A stretch of 45,775 bases of DNA from the NCBI RefSeq assembly GCF_900167415.1, contig NZ_FUWU01000024.1, forward strand, positions 1 through 45,775, given 5' to 3'. A program made the position numbers and the translations under genes. The stretch comes from Fibrobacter intestinalis. GTDB lineage: Bacteria; Fibrobacterota; Fibrobacteria; Fibrobacterales; Fibrobacteraceae. Shown here piece by piece: positions 25,647 to 33,551 of this stretch; the stretch's first letter is position 1; the number at the start of each line of letters is the position of its first letter. Under the pieces are notes generated by a model, which had not been told where the DNA came from, searched no databases, and saw only the letters and a list, made by a program, of their open reading frames with translations.

Positions 25647-26738
25647 ATGTCTATTGTTGTTGGCGAAAATCTTATCTGTGATGCAGCTACACTAAACAAT
25701 TTTGACCATTTACTTTCTTGCGCCAAAGAAAAATTGCTGAAAAATTCGACCCATATAGCAAAAGGCGATTTTTGGAAGACCTTTGAAATGGAAGTTCATC
25801 GAGCTCTTGTCGCATCCAAAAATGATGTAGGATTGGCTCATTGGAAAATCGAATATATCGGTGGACATAAATTTCCTGACATTGTAGCAAGAATAAACGA
25901 GAAAGAAGCTCTCGGCATAGAAATCAAGACGATTAGTACGAGAAATAAATCCTGGAAAATAATGGGTGGAAGCATTATGGAATCGACACGAATTCCTGAT
26001 GTTAGCCGCATTCATGTATTTTGCGCAAAGCAACAACCTTTTGAAATAAAGTACCGTTCATTTGAAGAATGTGTAGAAGATGTAGCTGTCACCCATAGCC
26101 CCCGATATATGCTGGATATGAATGTTGATCACAATAATTCGTTGTTCACAAAATTGGGTAAAACGTATGACGAAATACGTCAAATGCCGAACCCGTTTGA
26201 AGCATTCAAGGACTACATGATCGCATCACGAAACCAGCGAAATAGCGACAATGAAGACACCGGCTTATGGTGGTTTAGCCCAAAGGCCGAAGAGTTTTCA
26301 AATCAGGATTTGGCAGAGGAAAAATTTGCAAGCACGTTGGTTAATATCAATGTGAAATTTTGGAAGGACCTTCCTCAAAACGAAAAAGAACAAATTAAGG
26401 TTGAAATGCTTGTAGCCTCACCTAGCATTGTTGAAGGAAAATATGAATTCGCTTGCCAATGGCTATTGCAACGAAAAGGCATTGTCTGCCCATCATTCCG
26501 AGACAACTTTTCTGCCGGCGGACAAGTCAATGTATATGGAGTCCGGGTTCCAAAGATAATCGGCAAAATTTTTGAATGGAAATTGAAAATCGCAGAAACT
26601 TTCAACGCAAAGGAATTTTCGTTAGAGTCGTTTTACTACTGGGAAGAACGGCTAAATTCGATTTCAAAATTCAGTGAAAGCGAAAAAAAGGTCCTTCAAC
26701 GAATTTTGAAGGAGATTGAGGTCAAAATCAAGAACTAG
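25647..26738 (+). CDS. PD-(D/E)XK type II restriction endonuclease-like protein
   Basis: I take the ATG at 25647, one base after the methyltransferase remnant stop, because GGAG lies six to seven bases upstream. The 363-residue product has an early catalytic core: an N-terminal Glu in FWKTFEMEVH, then GHKFPDIVARI followed by LGIEIKTIS, the order E...PD...ExK expected for a PD-(D/E)XK nuclease. The C-terminal half is of no recognised family and may read DNA. The one-base spacing and position next to a cytosine methyltransferase point to a type II restriction-modification pair. I cannot assign a specificity. The frame is intact although the adjacent methyltransferase is broken. Confidence 0.75.
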   Translation: MSIVVGENLICDAATLNNFDHLLSCAKEKLLKNSTHIAKGDFWKTFEMEVHRALVASKNDVGLAHWKIEYIGGHKFPDIVARINEKEALGIEIKTISTRNKSWKIMGGSIMESTRIPDVSRIHVFCAKQQPFEIKYRSFEECVEDVAVTHSPRYMLDMNVDHNNSLFTKLGKTYDEIRQMPNPFEAFKDYMIASRNQRNSDNEDTGLWWFSPKAEEFSNQDLAEEKFASTLVNINVKFWKDLPQNEKEQIKVEMLVASPSIVEGKYEFACQWLLQRKGIVCPSFRDNFSAGGQVNVYGVRVPKIIGKIFEWKLKIAETFNAKEFSLESFYYWEERLNSISKFSESEKKVLQRILKEIEVKIKN

Positions 26739-26826
26739 CAAGAACACCTGAGGGATGGCGAAATTAAAAAACGCAAGTTGCATTAGCAATGAAAACTCGC
26801 GCTTCTAAAAATTATTTTGGCAAAGT

Positions 26827-26880
26827 GGTTCGGCTAGTTCGACAAGCGGCTGTTGAGCCTTGGTCAGTGAGCGGTTCAAA
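26827..26880. repeat. Diverged copy of the GTTCGACAACCGG repeat
   Basis: The segment has GGTTCGGCTAGTTCGACAAG, then CGGCTGTTGAGCC and GTGAGCGGTTC, matching in order the words of 162-203 with many substitutions. It lies between the restriction gene and the terminator of the thioredoxin-domain gene. Confidence 0.5.
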
Positions 26881-26921
26881 CTAATCGGAGCGTTCACCAA
26901 TACAATTCTTATGCAATATCC

Positions 26922-26948
26922 AAAAAAAGCCTGCATTACGCAGGCTTT
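26922..26948 (-). terminator. Rho-independent terminator of the thioredoxin-domain lipoprotein gene
   Basis: A 9-bp stem AAAGCCTGC/GCAGGCTTT with a 5-base loop is followed on the minus strand by seven T, just after the stop codon of the gene at 26970-28118. Confidence 0.85.
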
Positions 26949-26969
26949 CCCTTCTTCTCTAGTAGAAAT

Positions 26970-28118
26970 TTACTTGGTCGCCAATTTCTGGAGTTCCGCC
27001 TTAATAGAATCTTTCTGCGCTTCAAAGCTCTTGAAAGTCATCAGGGAACCGTCCGCTTTGACGATATACGCCTTGGGAACATAGCCGTCGCTGTAAAGTT
27101 CGCCAAATTCACGGGACTCGTCAAAGAACACATCGAACTTGGCTTCATCCAATTTGAACTCTTCGATAAAGGCGCGAATCGAACGTTTGTTATTGCCACC
27201 GCTCGCCATCGCAATCGTTTTAATTCCCTTATCCCGATATTGGTTAGCAATTTCCTTGACTTCCGGCATCGCATGACGGCAATGCCCACAAGTCGTCGAA
27301 AAATAGAATACAAAGAGAGGGCTGCCGGAATATGCTTCCAAATTTTCCGCAGAGAGATTGATGCCCGTCGCTTTGACTTTGAAATTCATTTTGGCCTGAG
27401 TTCCGTCGGCAAGAGTGTCTCCGCGGAGAGGTGCAATCGCTTCTTGAAGTTTAGCATCCTCTTCTTTCTGTTTTTCAATCATCGCTTTGCGCTGTTCCAG
27501 AATTTTTTCCCGCAAACGCTGACTAACCGCCTGCAAAGTATCGTTCGAAAGCTGGAGCTGCTTTGTCGTGTCGCTCGCCTTGGCGCGGGAATCTTTTAAA
27601 CCCTGCTTAAACGCCGCCATATTCATTTCTACAGCAGCCTGCTGCTTGATGGAACCGAACTGGGAGCCGAACTGGACGCCGAGCAAATAAGACGCCCGAT
27701 TAGCCTGTTCCGCGGACATCGGATCGGGTTTGGCCGGAGCCTTCACGGAAACCGTCGTATCGGTGCTGTCCTTTTTGGGCAGGGGCGCATTTGCCGCCAT
27801 TATAGACTGCGCACGGGAATTCATGCCTTGCGCAATCGTCACCATGATGGAATCCGAATACTTGATTTTGAATGCGGAATCCGTCACCATCTTATAGCCT
27901 TCATCGACCGCCGAGAAAAATTCGGGTTCATCGATCGTGAACTCGAGCTGTTTCGTTTCCACCATATAAAGCTGGTTTCCAAACTGGGAGCCAAGCATAT
28001 ACGCCGTTTTCACATCATCTTGTGCATCCGGACCGATTTGAACCGAAGCCTTATCCGTTGAGTTGCAGGCCACAAAAGCCGCAACCGAAGCCATCAACGC
28101 AACCGTGCGAAATTTCAT
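26970..28118 (-). CDS. Lipoprotein with FKBP_N-like repeats and a TlpA-type thioredoxin domain
   Basis: The 382-residue protein has an N-terminal signal with Cys18 in AAFVACNS as the likely lipidated residue. Two similar segments, starting KTAYMLGSQFGNQL (about 37) and RASYLLGVQFGSQF (about 141), resemble the dimerising FKBP_N domain of FkpA/Mip isomerases, but no FKBP catalytic domain follows. After a charged helical linker (about 195-230) comes a thioredoxin-like domain with FYFSTTCGHCRHAMPE (Cys277-Cys280), of the TlpA/AhpC-TSA group, and the expected cis-Pro in GYVPKAYIV. It probably acts as a periplasmic thiol-disulfide protein. GGAGG precedes the ATG. It is divergent from proS. Confidence 0.78.
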   Translation of the reverse strand: MKFRTVALMASVAAFVACNSTDKASVQIGPDAQDDVKTAYMLGSQFGNQLYMVETKQLEFTIDEPEFFSAVDEGYKMVTDSAFKIKYSDSIMVTIAQGMNSRAQSIMAANAPLPKKDSTDTTVSVKAPAKPDPMSAEQANRASYLLGVQFGSQFGSIKQQAAVEMNMAAFKQGLKDSRAKASDTTKQLQLSNDTLQAVSQRLREKILEQRKAMIEKQKEEDAKLQEAIAPLRGDTLADGTQAKMNFKVKATGINLSAENLEAYSGSPLFVFYFSTTCGHCRHAMPEVKEIANQYRDKGIKTIAMASGGNNKRSIRAFIEEFKLDEAKFDVFFDESREFGELYSDGYVPKAYIVKADGSLMTFKSFEAQKDSIKAELQKLATK

Positions 28119-28185
28119 TTCTATGCCTCCTTGGCATGATTTAAACTGCCGTTAAAGTAGCAATTTTTCTAGCTTTAGGTGCACT

Positions 28186-29871
28186 ATGAAGCTTTCAAAG
28201 TTCTTTTACACCACCCTCCGCGAAACGCCGAGCGATGCCACGATGCCAAGCCACATCTTTTTGATGCGGGGCGGCTATATCAAGCCCCTTTCCACGGGCA
28301 TTTACAGTTACCTTCCTATGGGCTTTCGGGTTCTCAAAAAAATTGAAAACCTGATCCGCCAAGAAATGAACGCCATCGGAGGAATCGAAGTCGATTTGCC
28401 CGTCGTGCAGACGGCGGATCTCTGGAATGAATCCGGACGCTATACCGCCATCGGCGAAGAGCTGCTCCGTTTTAAAGACCGGAACGAGCACAGCATGGTA
28501 CTCGCCATGACTCACGAAGAAGCGATGACGGACCTTGTGCGCTATGTGGTTTCGAGCTACAAGCAGCTCCCCTTTATGCTCTACCAGTTCAAAACGAAAT
28601 ATCGCGACGAAGCAAGAGCCCGCGGCGGACTTATCCGCGTTCGTGAATTTCTGATGAAAGACGCTTACAGTTTCCACACGTCTCAGGAAGATTTAGACGC
28701 CCACTACGAACTGGAATACAAAGCTTATCAGAACATTTTCCGCAAAGTCGGCATTGAACCCGTTATCGTCCAATCCGACACGGGAATCATGGGCGGGAAA
28801 GTCGCTCACGAATTTATGCTCGACACGCCAAACGGCGAAGACTACCTGATTCTCTGCAAACACTGCGGATACCAGGCGAACCGTGAAATCGCCACATTTG
28901 AACGTACGCCATACCAAGGCGACGCCAACGCCGCACTCGAAAAAGTCGCGACCCCACACGCCTCCACCATCGAAGACCTGTGCCAGTTCCTGAACGTCAA
29001 ACCCGAAGCCACCGCCAAGTGCGTATTCTTCGACTTCAACGGAAAGCTCGTCACCTGCGTCGTTCCGGGAAATCTGGATGTTTCCGAAATCAAGCTGCAC
29101 AACCTGCTCAAAGCCAAGGAACTTTACCCCGCCGAAGATGCGCTCATTGAAAAATGCGGCATGGTTCCCGGATTTGCCAGTCCTATCGGCGCACACGATT
29201 CCATTGTCGTTATCGATACGGCGCTGGAAAATTCCTACGATCTGGTCGTCGGGGCCAACGAAAAAGGTTTCCACTACATTCACTGCAATCCCAAGCGGGA
29301 CATGGCGAATTATCAAATAGCGGACATCGCCGAAGCCGAAGAAGGTTGCAAATGCCCAAAGTGCGGCAAGCCGCTCTCCGAAACCCGAGGCATCGAACTC
29401 GGCAACATTTTCAAGCTCGGCACCAAATTTTCTGTTAGCATGAATGCAACTTTCTTAACTCCGGAAAGCAAAGCCGAACCGATCGTCATGGGTTGTTACG
29501 GAATCGGCGTCGGGCGTCTAATGGCGAGCGTCGTCGAAAACAGCCACGACGATTTCGGACCAATCTGGCCGAAATCCATTGCGCCTTTCCAAGTGGAAAT
29601 CGTGAACATCACCAAAGATTCCGAAGTCGCCGACAAACTGGAAAAGGAATTGGAAGATGCCGGTTTTGAAGTCCTTGTCGATGATCGGGATGAACGCGCT
29701 GGAGTCAAATTCAAGGACGCCGACTTGTGGGGAATTCCGCTCCGCATCGCCCTCGGCAAGAAGGGACTTGAAAACGGACAAGTCGAATGGAAACCGCGCG
29801 CAGAAAAAGAAATGACAATGGTCAATCTTTCGGATGTCGTTGAAAAAGTGAAAGCATTTTACAGAGAATAG
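28186..29871 (+). CDS. proS: Prolyl-tRNA synthetase (bacterial type)
   Basis: ProRS charges tRNA-Pro with proline. The 561-residue protein is the bacterial form: class II motif 1 region GIYSYLPMGFRVLKKIE, motif 2 FKTKYRDEARARGGLIRVREF (key part KYRDEARARGG), the insertion (editing) domain at about 225-385, motif 3 CYGIGVGRLMASVVE and a C-terminal anticodon-binding domain with VDDRDERAGVKFKDADL. CKHCGYQANREIA and CKCPKCGKP are cysteine pairs around the insertion, as in many bacterial ProRS. AGGT lies upstream of the ATG. Length matches the family; no oddity was seen. A terminator follows. Confidence 0.95.
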   Translation: MKLSKFFYTTLRETPSDATMPSHIFLMRGGYIKPLSTGIYSYLPMGFRVLKKIENLIRQEMNAIGGIEVDLPVVQTADLWNESGRYTAIGEELLRFKDRNEHSMVLAMTHEEAMTDLVRYVVSSYKQLPFMLYQFKTKYRDEARARGGLIRVREFLMKDAYSFHTSQEDLDAHYELEYKAYQNIFRKVGIEPVIVQSDTGIMGGKVAHEFMLDTPNGEDYLILCKHCGYQANREIATFERTPYQGDANAALEKVATPHASTIEDLCQFLNVKPEATAKCVFFDFNGKLVTCVVPGNLDVSEIKLHNLLKAKELYPAEDALIEKCGMVPGFASPIGAHDSIVVIDTALENSYDLVVGANEKGFHYIHCNPKRDMANYQIADIAEAEEGCKCPKCGKPLSETRGIELGNIFKLGTKFSVSMNATFLTPESKAEPIVMGCYGIGVGRLMASVVENSHDDFGPIWPKSIAPFQVEIVNITKDSEVADKLEKELEDAGFEVLVDDRDERAGVKFKDADLWGIPLRIALGKKGLENGQVEWKPRAEKEMTMVNLSDVVEKVKAFYRE

Positions 29872-29890
29872 TCTCTGCATTTTTTCGGAA

Positions 29891-29916
29891 AGCTCCGCTT
29901 GAGCGGGGCTTTTTTT
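29891..29916 (+). terminator. Rho-independent terminator of proS
   Basis: The stem AGCTCCGC/GCGGGGCT (one G-T pair) is followed by seven T, 20 bases after the proS stop. Confidence 0.8.
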
Positions 29917-29992
29917 GTGGAATTTTTTTCCATCTCATTTATCATTGTTTCGCTTGGCTTCATAAAAATCAAAAGGATATTTCTGCATATTT

Positions 29993-30020
29993 TTGCATCT
30001 TTCATAGAACTTTTTATTAT
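29993..30020 (+). promoter_or_regulatory. Possible promoter of the restriction-modification pair
   Basis: TTGCAT and TATTAT are separated by 16 bases in an AT-rich stretch upstream of the endonuclease gene. A second TATAAT at 30053-30058 lacks a good partner. Assignment is tentative because AT-rich DNA gives such matches by chance. Confidence 0.35.
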
Positions 30021-30049
30021 AAAATCCATGGAGACAAAAAAAACAAAAT

Positions 30050-30718
30050 ATGTATAATGCAGATATGAAGAAAGATTTGACCATAGAACGTTTACAGAAA
30101 GAGGCAAGGCATTTTTCAAAGCAGGTATCAAATCATGACGATCCGTCACTGTTCGGCGCGACAGACGGAATGGCTGTGGGAACGTACCTCGAACACCGTT
30201 TCAAGAATTTTCTTGCGCAAAACTACACGTTCGATTCCGGTAATTCTGCGAGCGGCATAGATTTTCCCGGTCTTCTGGTGGATATAAAAACAACGAGCAT
30301 CACGCAGCCGCAGTCTTCATGCCCGTTCAAATCCGCACGCCAGAAATTATTTGGCCTCGACTACGCGCTTTTGGTATTCGTTTATCAGAAAGAAGACGAC
30401 ACGCAGAACAAAACAAGCAGGCTGAATATTCTTCATACCATTTTTGTGGAAGCAGACAGAACAGCGGATTATCAGCTGACATTGAGCATTCGTCATATTC
30501 TTGAAAATAATGCAAACAAGGACGACATCGTCGCATTGTTCAGTGATAAAAATCTTCCAGTCGATGACATAACGGCGGAAAAATTAGCGGAAGAAGTTCT
30601 CGCAAATCCCCCGAAGCAAGGCTACCTGACTATATCAAACGCGCTGCAATGGCGACTTCAATACAGTCGCATCATTTCTGAAGCGGACGCAGTTCCAGGA
30701 ATACATAGGTTGGTTTAA
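30050..30718 (+). CDS. Type II restriction endonuclease-like protein
   Basis: The product is 222 residues from this ATG or 217 from the ATG at 30065 (MKKDLTIERLQKEA); neither has a well-placed Shine-Dalgarno, so the start is uncertain. The core GNSASGIDFPGLLVDIKTTS fits a PD-(D/E)XK nuclease (Asp in DFPG, then DIK), with LEHRFKNFL as the likely upstream acidic helix. The rest, including SARQKLFGLDYALLVFVYQ, is typical of small type II enzymes. The adenine methyltransferase gene begins one base after its stop, so a restriction-modification pair is the natural reading. No specificity can be read from the sequence. Confidence 0.75.
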   Translation: MYNADMKKDLTIERLQKEARHFSKQVSNHDDPSLFGATDGMAVGTYLEHRFKNFLAQNYTFDSGNSASGIDFPGLLVDIKTTSITQPQSSCPFKSARQKLFGLDYALLVFVYQKEDDTQNKTSRLNILHTIFVEADRTADYQLTLSIRHILENNANKDDIVALFSDKNLPVDDITAEKLAEEVLANPPKQGYLTISNALQWRLQYSRIISEADAVPGIHRLV

Positions 30719-30719
30719 A

Positions 30720-32201
30720 ATGGAAAAGAAGAAAGAATTCGGGGACTTCCAGACGCCCACTGTCCTTGCAAAAAAAATGGTGCAGATTCTCAAAGCAAAA
30801 AATATCTCGCCTGATGTCATCATTGAACCGACGTGCGGCAAGGGAAGCATTCTTCTTGAAGCGGATAAAATTCTTTCTCCGAAAAAATCGCTTGGCATTG
30901 AAATCCAAAAAGAATATGCGGACACACTTTCGACGATTGCCAGGAAAACAACAATGGTTCTTCATGCGGATATTTTTACCAGCAGCGAAGCGATAAAAGA
31001 ATTCATCGGCGACAAAGAAAATCTTTTGTTCATCGGAAATCCGCCGTGGGTAACCAATTCCGAATTATCGGCGCATCAATCGAACAATCTGCCGGAAAAA
31101 TCGAACTGCGACAACTTTCGCGGAATTGAAGCAATTACAGGAAAAAGCAATTTCGACATTTCGGAATATATCATCCAAAAATTAACAGACGAGTTTTCGC
31201 ACAAAAAGTCGGTCTATGCGTTTCTCTGCAAAACGAGTGTCGCCAAGAAAATCATGGCAAAAATCTGGAAGCAAAATCGTCTGTATAAAAGCGCGGAACT
31301 TTTCCCCATCGATTCAAAGAAATATTTCAACGCTGCAGTTGACGCCAGTTTTTTCATTCTCGACTTTTCAGAAAAGAATGCGGCGGCTGAAATGACAGCG
31401 TACGATTCCATTGAAAATGGAATTCCGAAATGCAAAAGCGGCTGGATTTCCGGTGTGTACTTGGAAGACGTTTCAAAGCGAGATTGTCTAGAAATATACG
31501 GAAAAAGCGCATTTGTGTGGCGCAATGGAATAAAGCACGACTGTGCGAAAGTCATGGAATTTTCTGTTGCTAACGGAAAACTTTTCAACGGCTACCACGA
31601 AAATGTGCAGATTGAAGAAGACCTTGTTTTTCCGTATCTCAAAAGTTCCGATATTGCAAACGGACAAACGACGCCGAAAAAGAAAATCCTTGTCACACAG
31701 AAGTGCATAGGTGAGCCTACTTCATTTATCGAATCAAAATACCCAGCGGTATGGAAATATCTTCTGGCTCATTCTATTGACTTTGAAAAGCGCAAAAGCG
31801 TCATCTACAAGAACAAAAGCCGCTTCGCCATTTTTTCAGTTGGAGAGTATTCTTTCAAACTGTATAAAATCGCCATTTCGGGCTTGTATAAAAATCTAAA
31901 TTTCCGGCTGATTGAGCCGCATAACGGAAAACCAATTTTGCTTGACGACACGTGCAATTTCATTTCGTTCGAAACAAAAGAGGAAGCGGAATTTATCTTA
32001 AGTTTGCTGAACAGTCCGCTTGTTGCGGAATATCTAAATGCGCGAATTTCATGGGATTCCAAACGCCCGGTAAAAACGGAAATTTTAAATTCCATCGACC
32101 TTTTTCAAGTAGCCGAAAAATTGAAGCAAGAAAAAAGATACTCTTCTTTTTTTCGGAACTTCGAACAACTGCAACTTCCTTTTACTTCAAAGTCCTCTTA
32201 A
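30720..32201 (+). CDS. N6-adenine DNA methyltransferase of a type II restriction-modification system
   Basis: The 493-residue protein has FGDFQTPTVLAKKM at the start, motif I as EPTCGKGSILLEA, an acidic motif II near SLGIEIQKEYA, and the catalytic motif IV as FIGNPPWVTNSE, an order (I before IV, target domain C-terminal) typical of gamma-class N6-adenine methyltransferases. The C-terminal half (from about 230) with LVFPYLKSSDI and FILSLLNSPLVAEYL is the target-recognition part seen in related enzymes. The gene starts one base after the endonuclease stop, without a clear Shine-Dalgarno, so coupled translation is likely. It would protect host DNA from the neighbouring nuclease. Confidence 0.85.
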   Translation: MEKKKEFGDFQTPTVLAKKMVQILKAKNISPDVIIEPTCGKGSILLEADKILSPKKSLGIEIQKEYADTLSTIARKTTMVLHADIFTSSEAIKEFIGDKENLLFIGNPPWVTNSELSAHQSNNLPEKSNCDNFRGIEAITGKSNFDISEYIIQKLTDEFSHKKSVYAFLCKTSVAKKIMAKIWKQNRLYKSAELFPIDSKKYFNAAVDASFFILDFSEKNAAAEMTAYDSIENGIPKCKSGWISGVYLEDVSKRDCLEIYGKSAFVWRNGIKHDCAKVMEFSVANGKLFNGYHENVQIEEDLVFPYLKSSDIANGQTTPKKKILVTQKCIGEPTSFIESKYPAVWKYLLAHSIDFEKRKSVIYKNKSRFAIFSVGEYSFKLYKIAISGLYKNLNFRLIEPHNGKPILLDDTCNFISFETKEEAEFILSLLNSPLVAEYLNARISWDSKRPVKTEILNSIDLFQVAEKLKQEKRYSSFFRNFEQLQLPFTSKSS

Positions 32202-32223
32202 TTTTTTACGTTGTGCGTAACAA

Positions 32224-32244
32224 GATATGCCTTCCAAGCATATC
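32224..32244. repeat. Short inverted repeat
   Basis: GATATGC and GCATATC flank a 7-base loop between the methyltransferase gene and the acetyltransferase gene. A second small hairpin, TTACG/CGTAA, is at 32206-32220. Neither has a T-run; their role is unknown. Confidence 0.4.
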
Positions 32245-32337
32245 CCCCCCATGAAAATAAAGCATTTGTTATGGGAACTTTGGGTATGTATCTTTTTATC
32301 ATTCTCCTTTTATCAACCTGTATCAAAAGGCTTTCGA

Positions 32338-32976
32338 ATGAACTTTTCAGAATTTAAAAACGCCATTAAAAAGCGGGCCTACATCGAATCCGCTTCTGAA
32401 ATGCACATCCACATGCACGAGGCGGCGGAGCGTTCAAGACGGATTACGGCTGAAATCAACGGCGGCTTCCACACGGCGGACGAGTTGCGGGAACTGTTTT
32501 TCACTCTGACCGGGCAGCCGGCGGACAAAACGTTCGCGCTGTTTCCGCCGTTCTACGCGGGCTACGGGCAGAACATCACAGTGGGCAAAAATGTCTTCAT
32601 CTATTCGGGGTGCTGTTTTCAAGACCACGGCGGAATTGAAATCGGAGACGGTTCACTCATTGGACAGCAGGTTGTCATTGCCTCATTGAACCACGACTTA
32701 ACGCCTGACAAACGTGGGAATATGATTCCTTCTCCGGTGAAAATCGGAAAGAACGTTTGGATTGGCGCGCACGCGACGATTCTTCCCGGCGTGACCGTCG
32801 GTGACAATGCAGTTGTTGCGGCGGGCGCGGTTGTGACGAAAGATGTACCCGAAAATACAGTCGTCGCCGGAGTTCCCGCAAAGGTAATCCAAAAAATTGA
32901 GGTGAAAAATGAAAAAGATCATACGGATTTATGCGCAACTAACGTTGCTCGCCAAAAAAAACGTGAAGACCGTTAG
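32338..32976 (+). CDS. Hexapeptide-repeat sugar O-acetyltransferase (maltose/galactoside acetyltransferase type)
   Basis: The ATG at 32338 begins [18 protein letters not shown]; the open frame extends 37 codons further but that part looks untranslated. The 212-residue protein has an N-terminal Mac-like helical segment, then left-handed beta-helix repeats ([67 protein letters not shown]) and the end [16 protein letters not shown]. The acetyl-CoA-dependent catalytic His is in [10 protein letters not shown]. The last 20 or so residues overlap a downstream small ORF. The substrate is not known. It opens a run with the small ORF, cyclophilin-like lipoprotein and MATE gene. Confidence 0.85.
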   Translation: MNFSEFKNAIKKRAYIESASEMHIHMHEAAERSRRITAEINGGFHTADELRELFFTLTGQPADKTFALFPPFYAGYGQNITVGKNVFIYSGCCFQDHGGIEIGDGSLIGQQVVIASLNHDLTPDKRGNMIPSPVKIGKNVWIGAHATILPGVTVGDNAVVAAGAVVTKDVPENTVVAGVPAKVIQKIEVKNEKDHTDLCATNVARQKKREDR

Positions 32977-33061
32977 GTCTGAATCAATCCGTTTATTAAA
33001 TACATTTCAAAACAAGCTAGAAATGAAAAAAGTAAAACCCGAAATGGAATCTATCGAATAA
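32909..33061 (+). CDS. Small basic protein of about 50 residues, unknown
   Basis: This ORF overlaps the last 68 bases of the acetyltransferase gene in another frame and has its own strong GAGGTG site seven bases before ATG. The product starts [18 protein letters not shown] and ends [10 protein letters not shown]; it is rich in Lys and Arg, with no membrane segment or motif I recognise. The 23 bases around its start (32894-32916) are repeated at the start of the next gene (33060-33082). That could mean a real coupled gene or a start region copied by duplication. Confidence 0.4.
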   Translation: MKKIIRIYAQLTLLAKKNVKTVRSESIRLLNTFQNKLEMKKVKPEMESIE

Positions 33062-33074
33062 ATTGAGGTGAAAA

Positions 33075-33551
33075 ATGAAAAACAAATTGAAAATCATCCT
33101 GTTTCTTGCGTCTCTGACTATCTTTAGCGTATCTGCCGGATGTGCAGAAAACTCTGGAACGAACAATCCAAACTCAACCTCGGAGGAAATCAGCGAGATG
33201 TTTGTCACCATAAACGGCAACAAACTAAAAATCACGCCTGCGCACAATTCGTCGGTGGAAGCACTCGTTGCCATTTTGAAAACGGACGACATCACCTACA
33301 CAGCGGATGATTACGGCGATTTTGAAAAAGTGGGAAATATCGGACACAGCCTGCCTCGAAATGACGAAAGCATTACAACGCAAGCGGGCGATGTCATTTT
33401 ATATCAAGGCAACAGCATTTGTCTGTATTACGGCACGAATAGTTGGAACTTTACGCGGATTGGAAAAATCGAAGGATATTCCGCCGATGAACTTTGCTCT
33501 CTTTTAGGCGCAGGCAAGGGAGAAGTGAAAGTGACGTTGAGTTTGCAGTGA
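33075..33551 (+). CDS. Cyclophilin-like domain lipoprotein
   Basis: The 158-residue protein has a signal sequence with a lipobox ending SAGC (Cys23), then a Ser/Asn-rich linker, and from about residue 43 a compact domain: FVTINGNKLKITPAHN, SSVEALVAIL, YGDFEKVGNIGHSLPRND, TQAGDVILYQGNSICLYYG, NSWNFTRIGKI and a helix YSADELCSLLG. This is the pattern of the cyclophilin-like fold family PF18050, whose members lack the usual isomerase residues and have no settled role; they are often found near flavodoxins. GAGGTG precedes the ATG. The next gene overlaps its stop by four bases. Confidence 0.8.
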   Translation: MKNKLKIILFLASLTIFSVSAGCAENSGTNNPNSTSEEISEMFVTINGNKLKITPAHNSSVEALVAILKTDDITYTADDYGDFEKVGNIGHSLPRNDESITTQAGDVILYQGNSICLYYGTNSWNFTRIGKIEGYSADELCSLLGAGKGEVKVTLSLQ

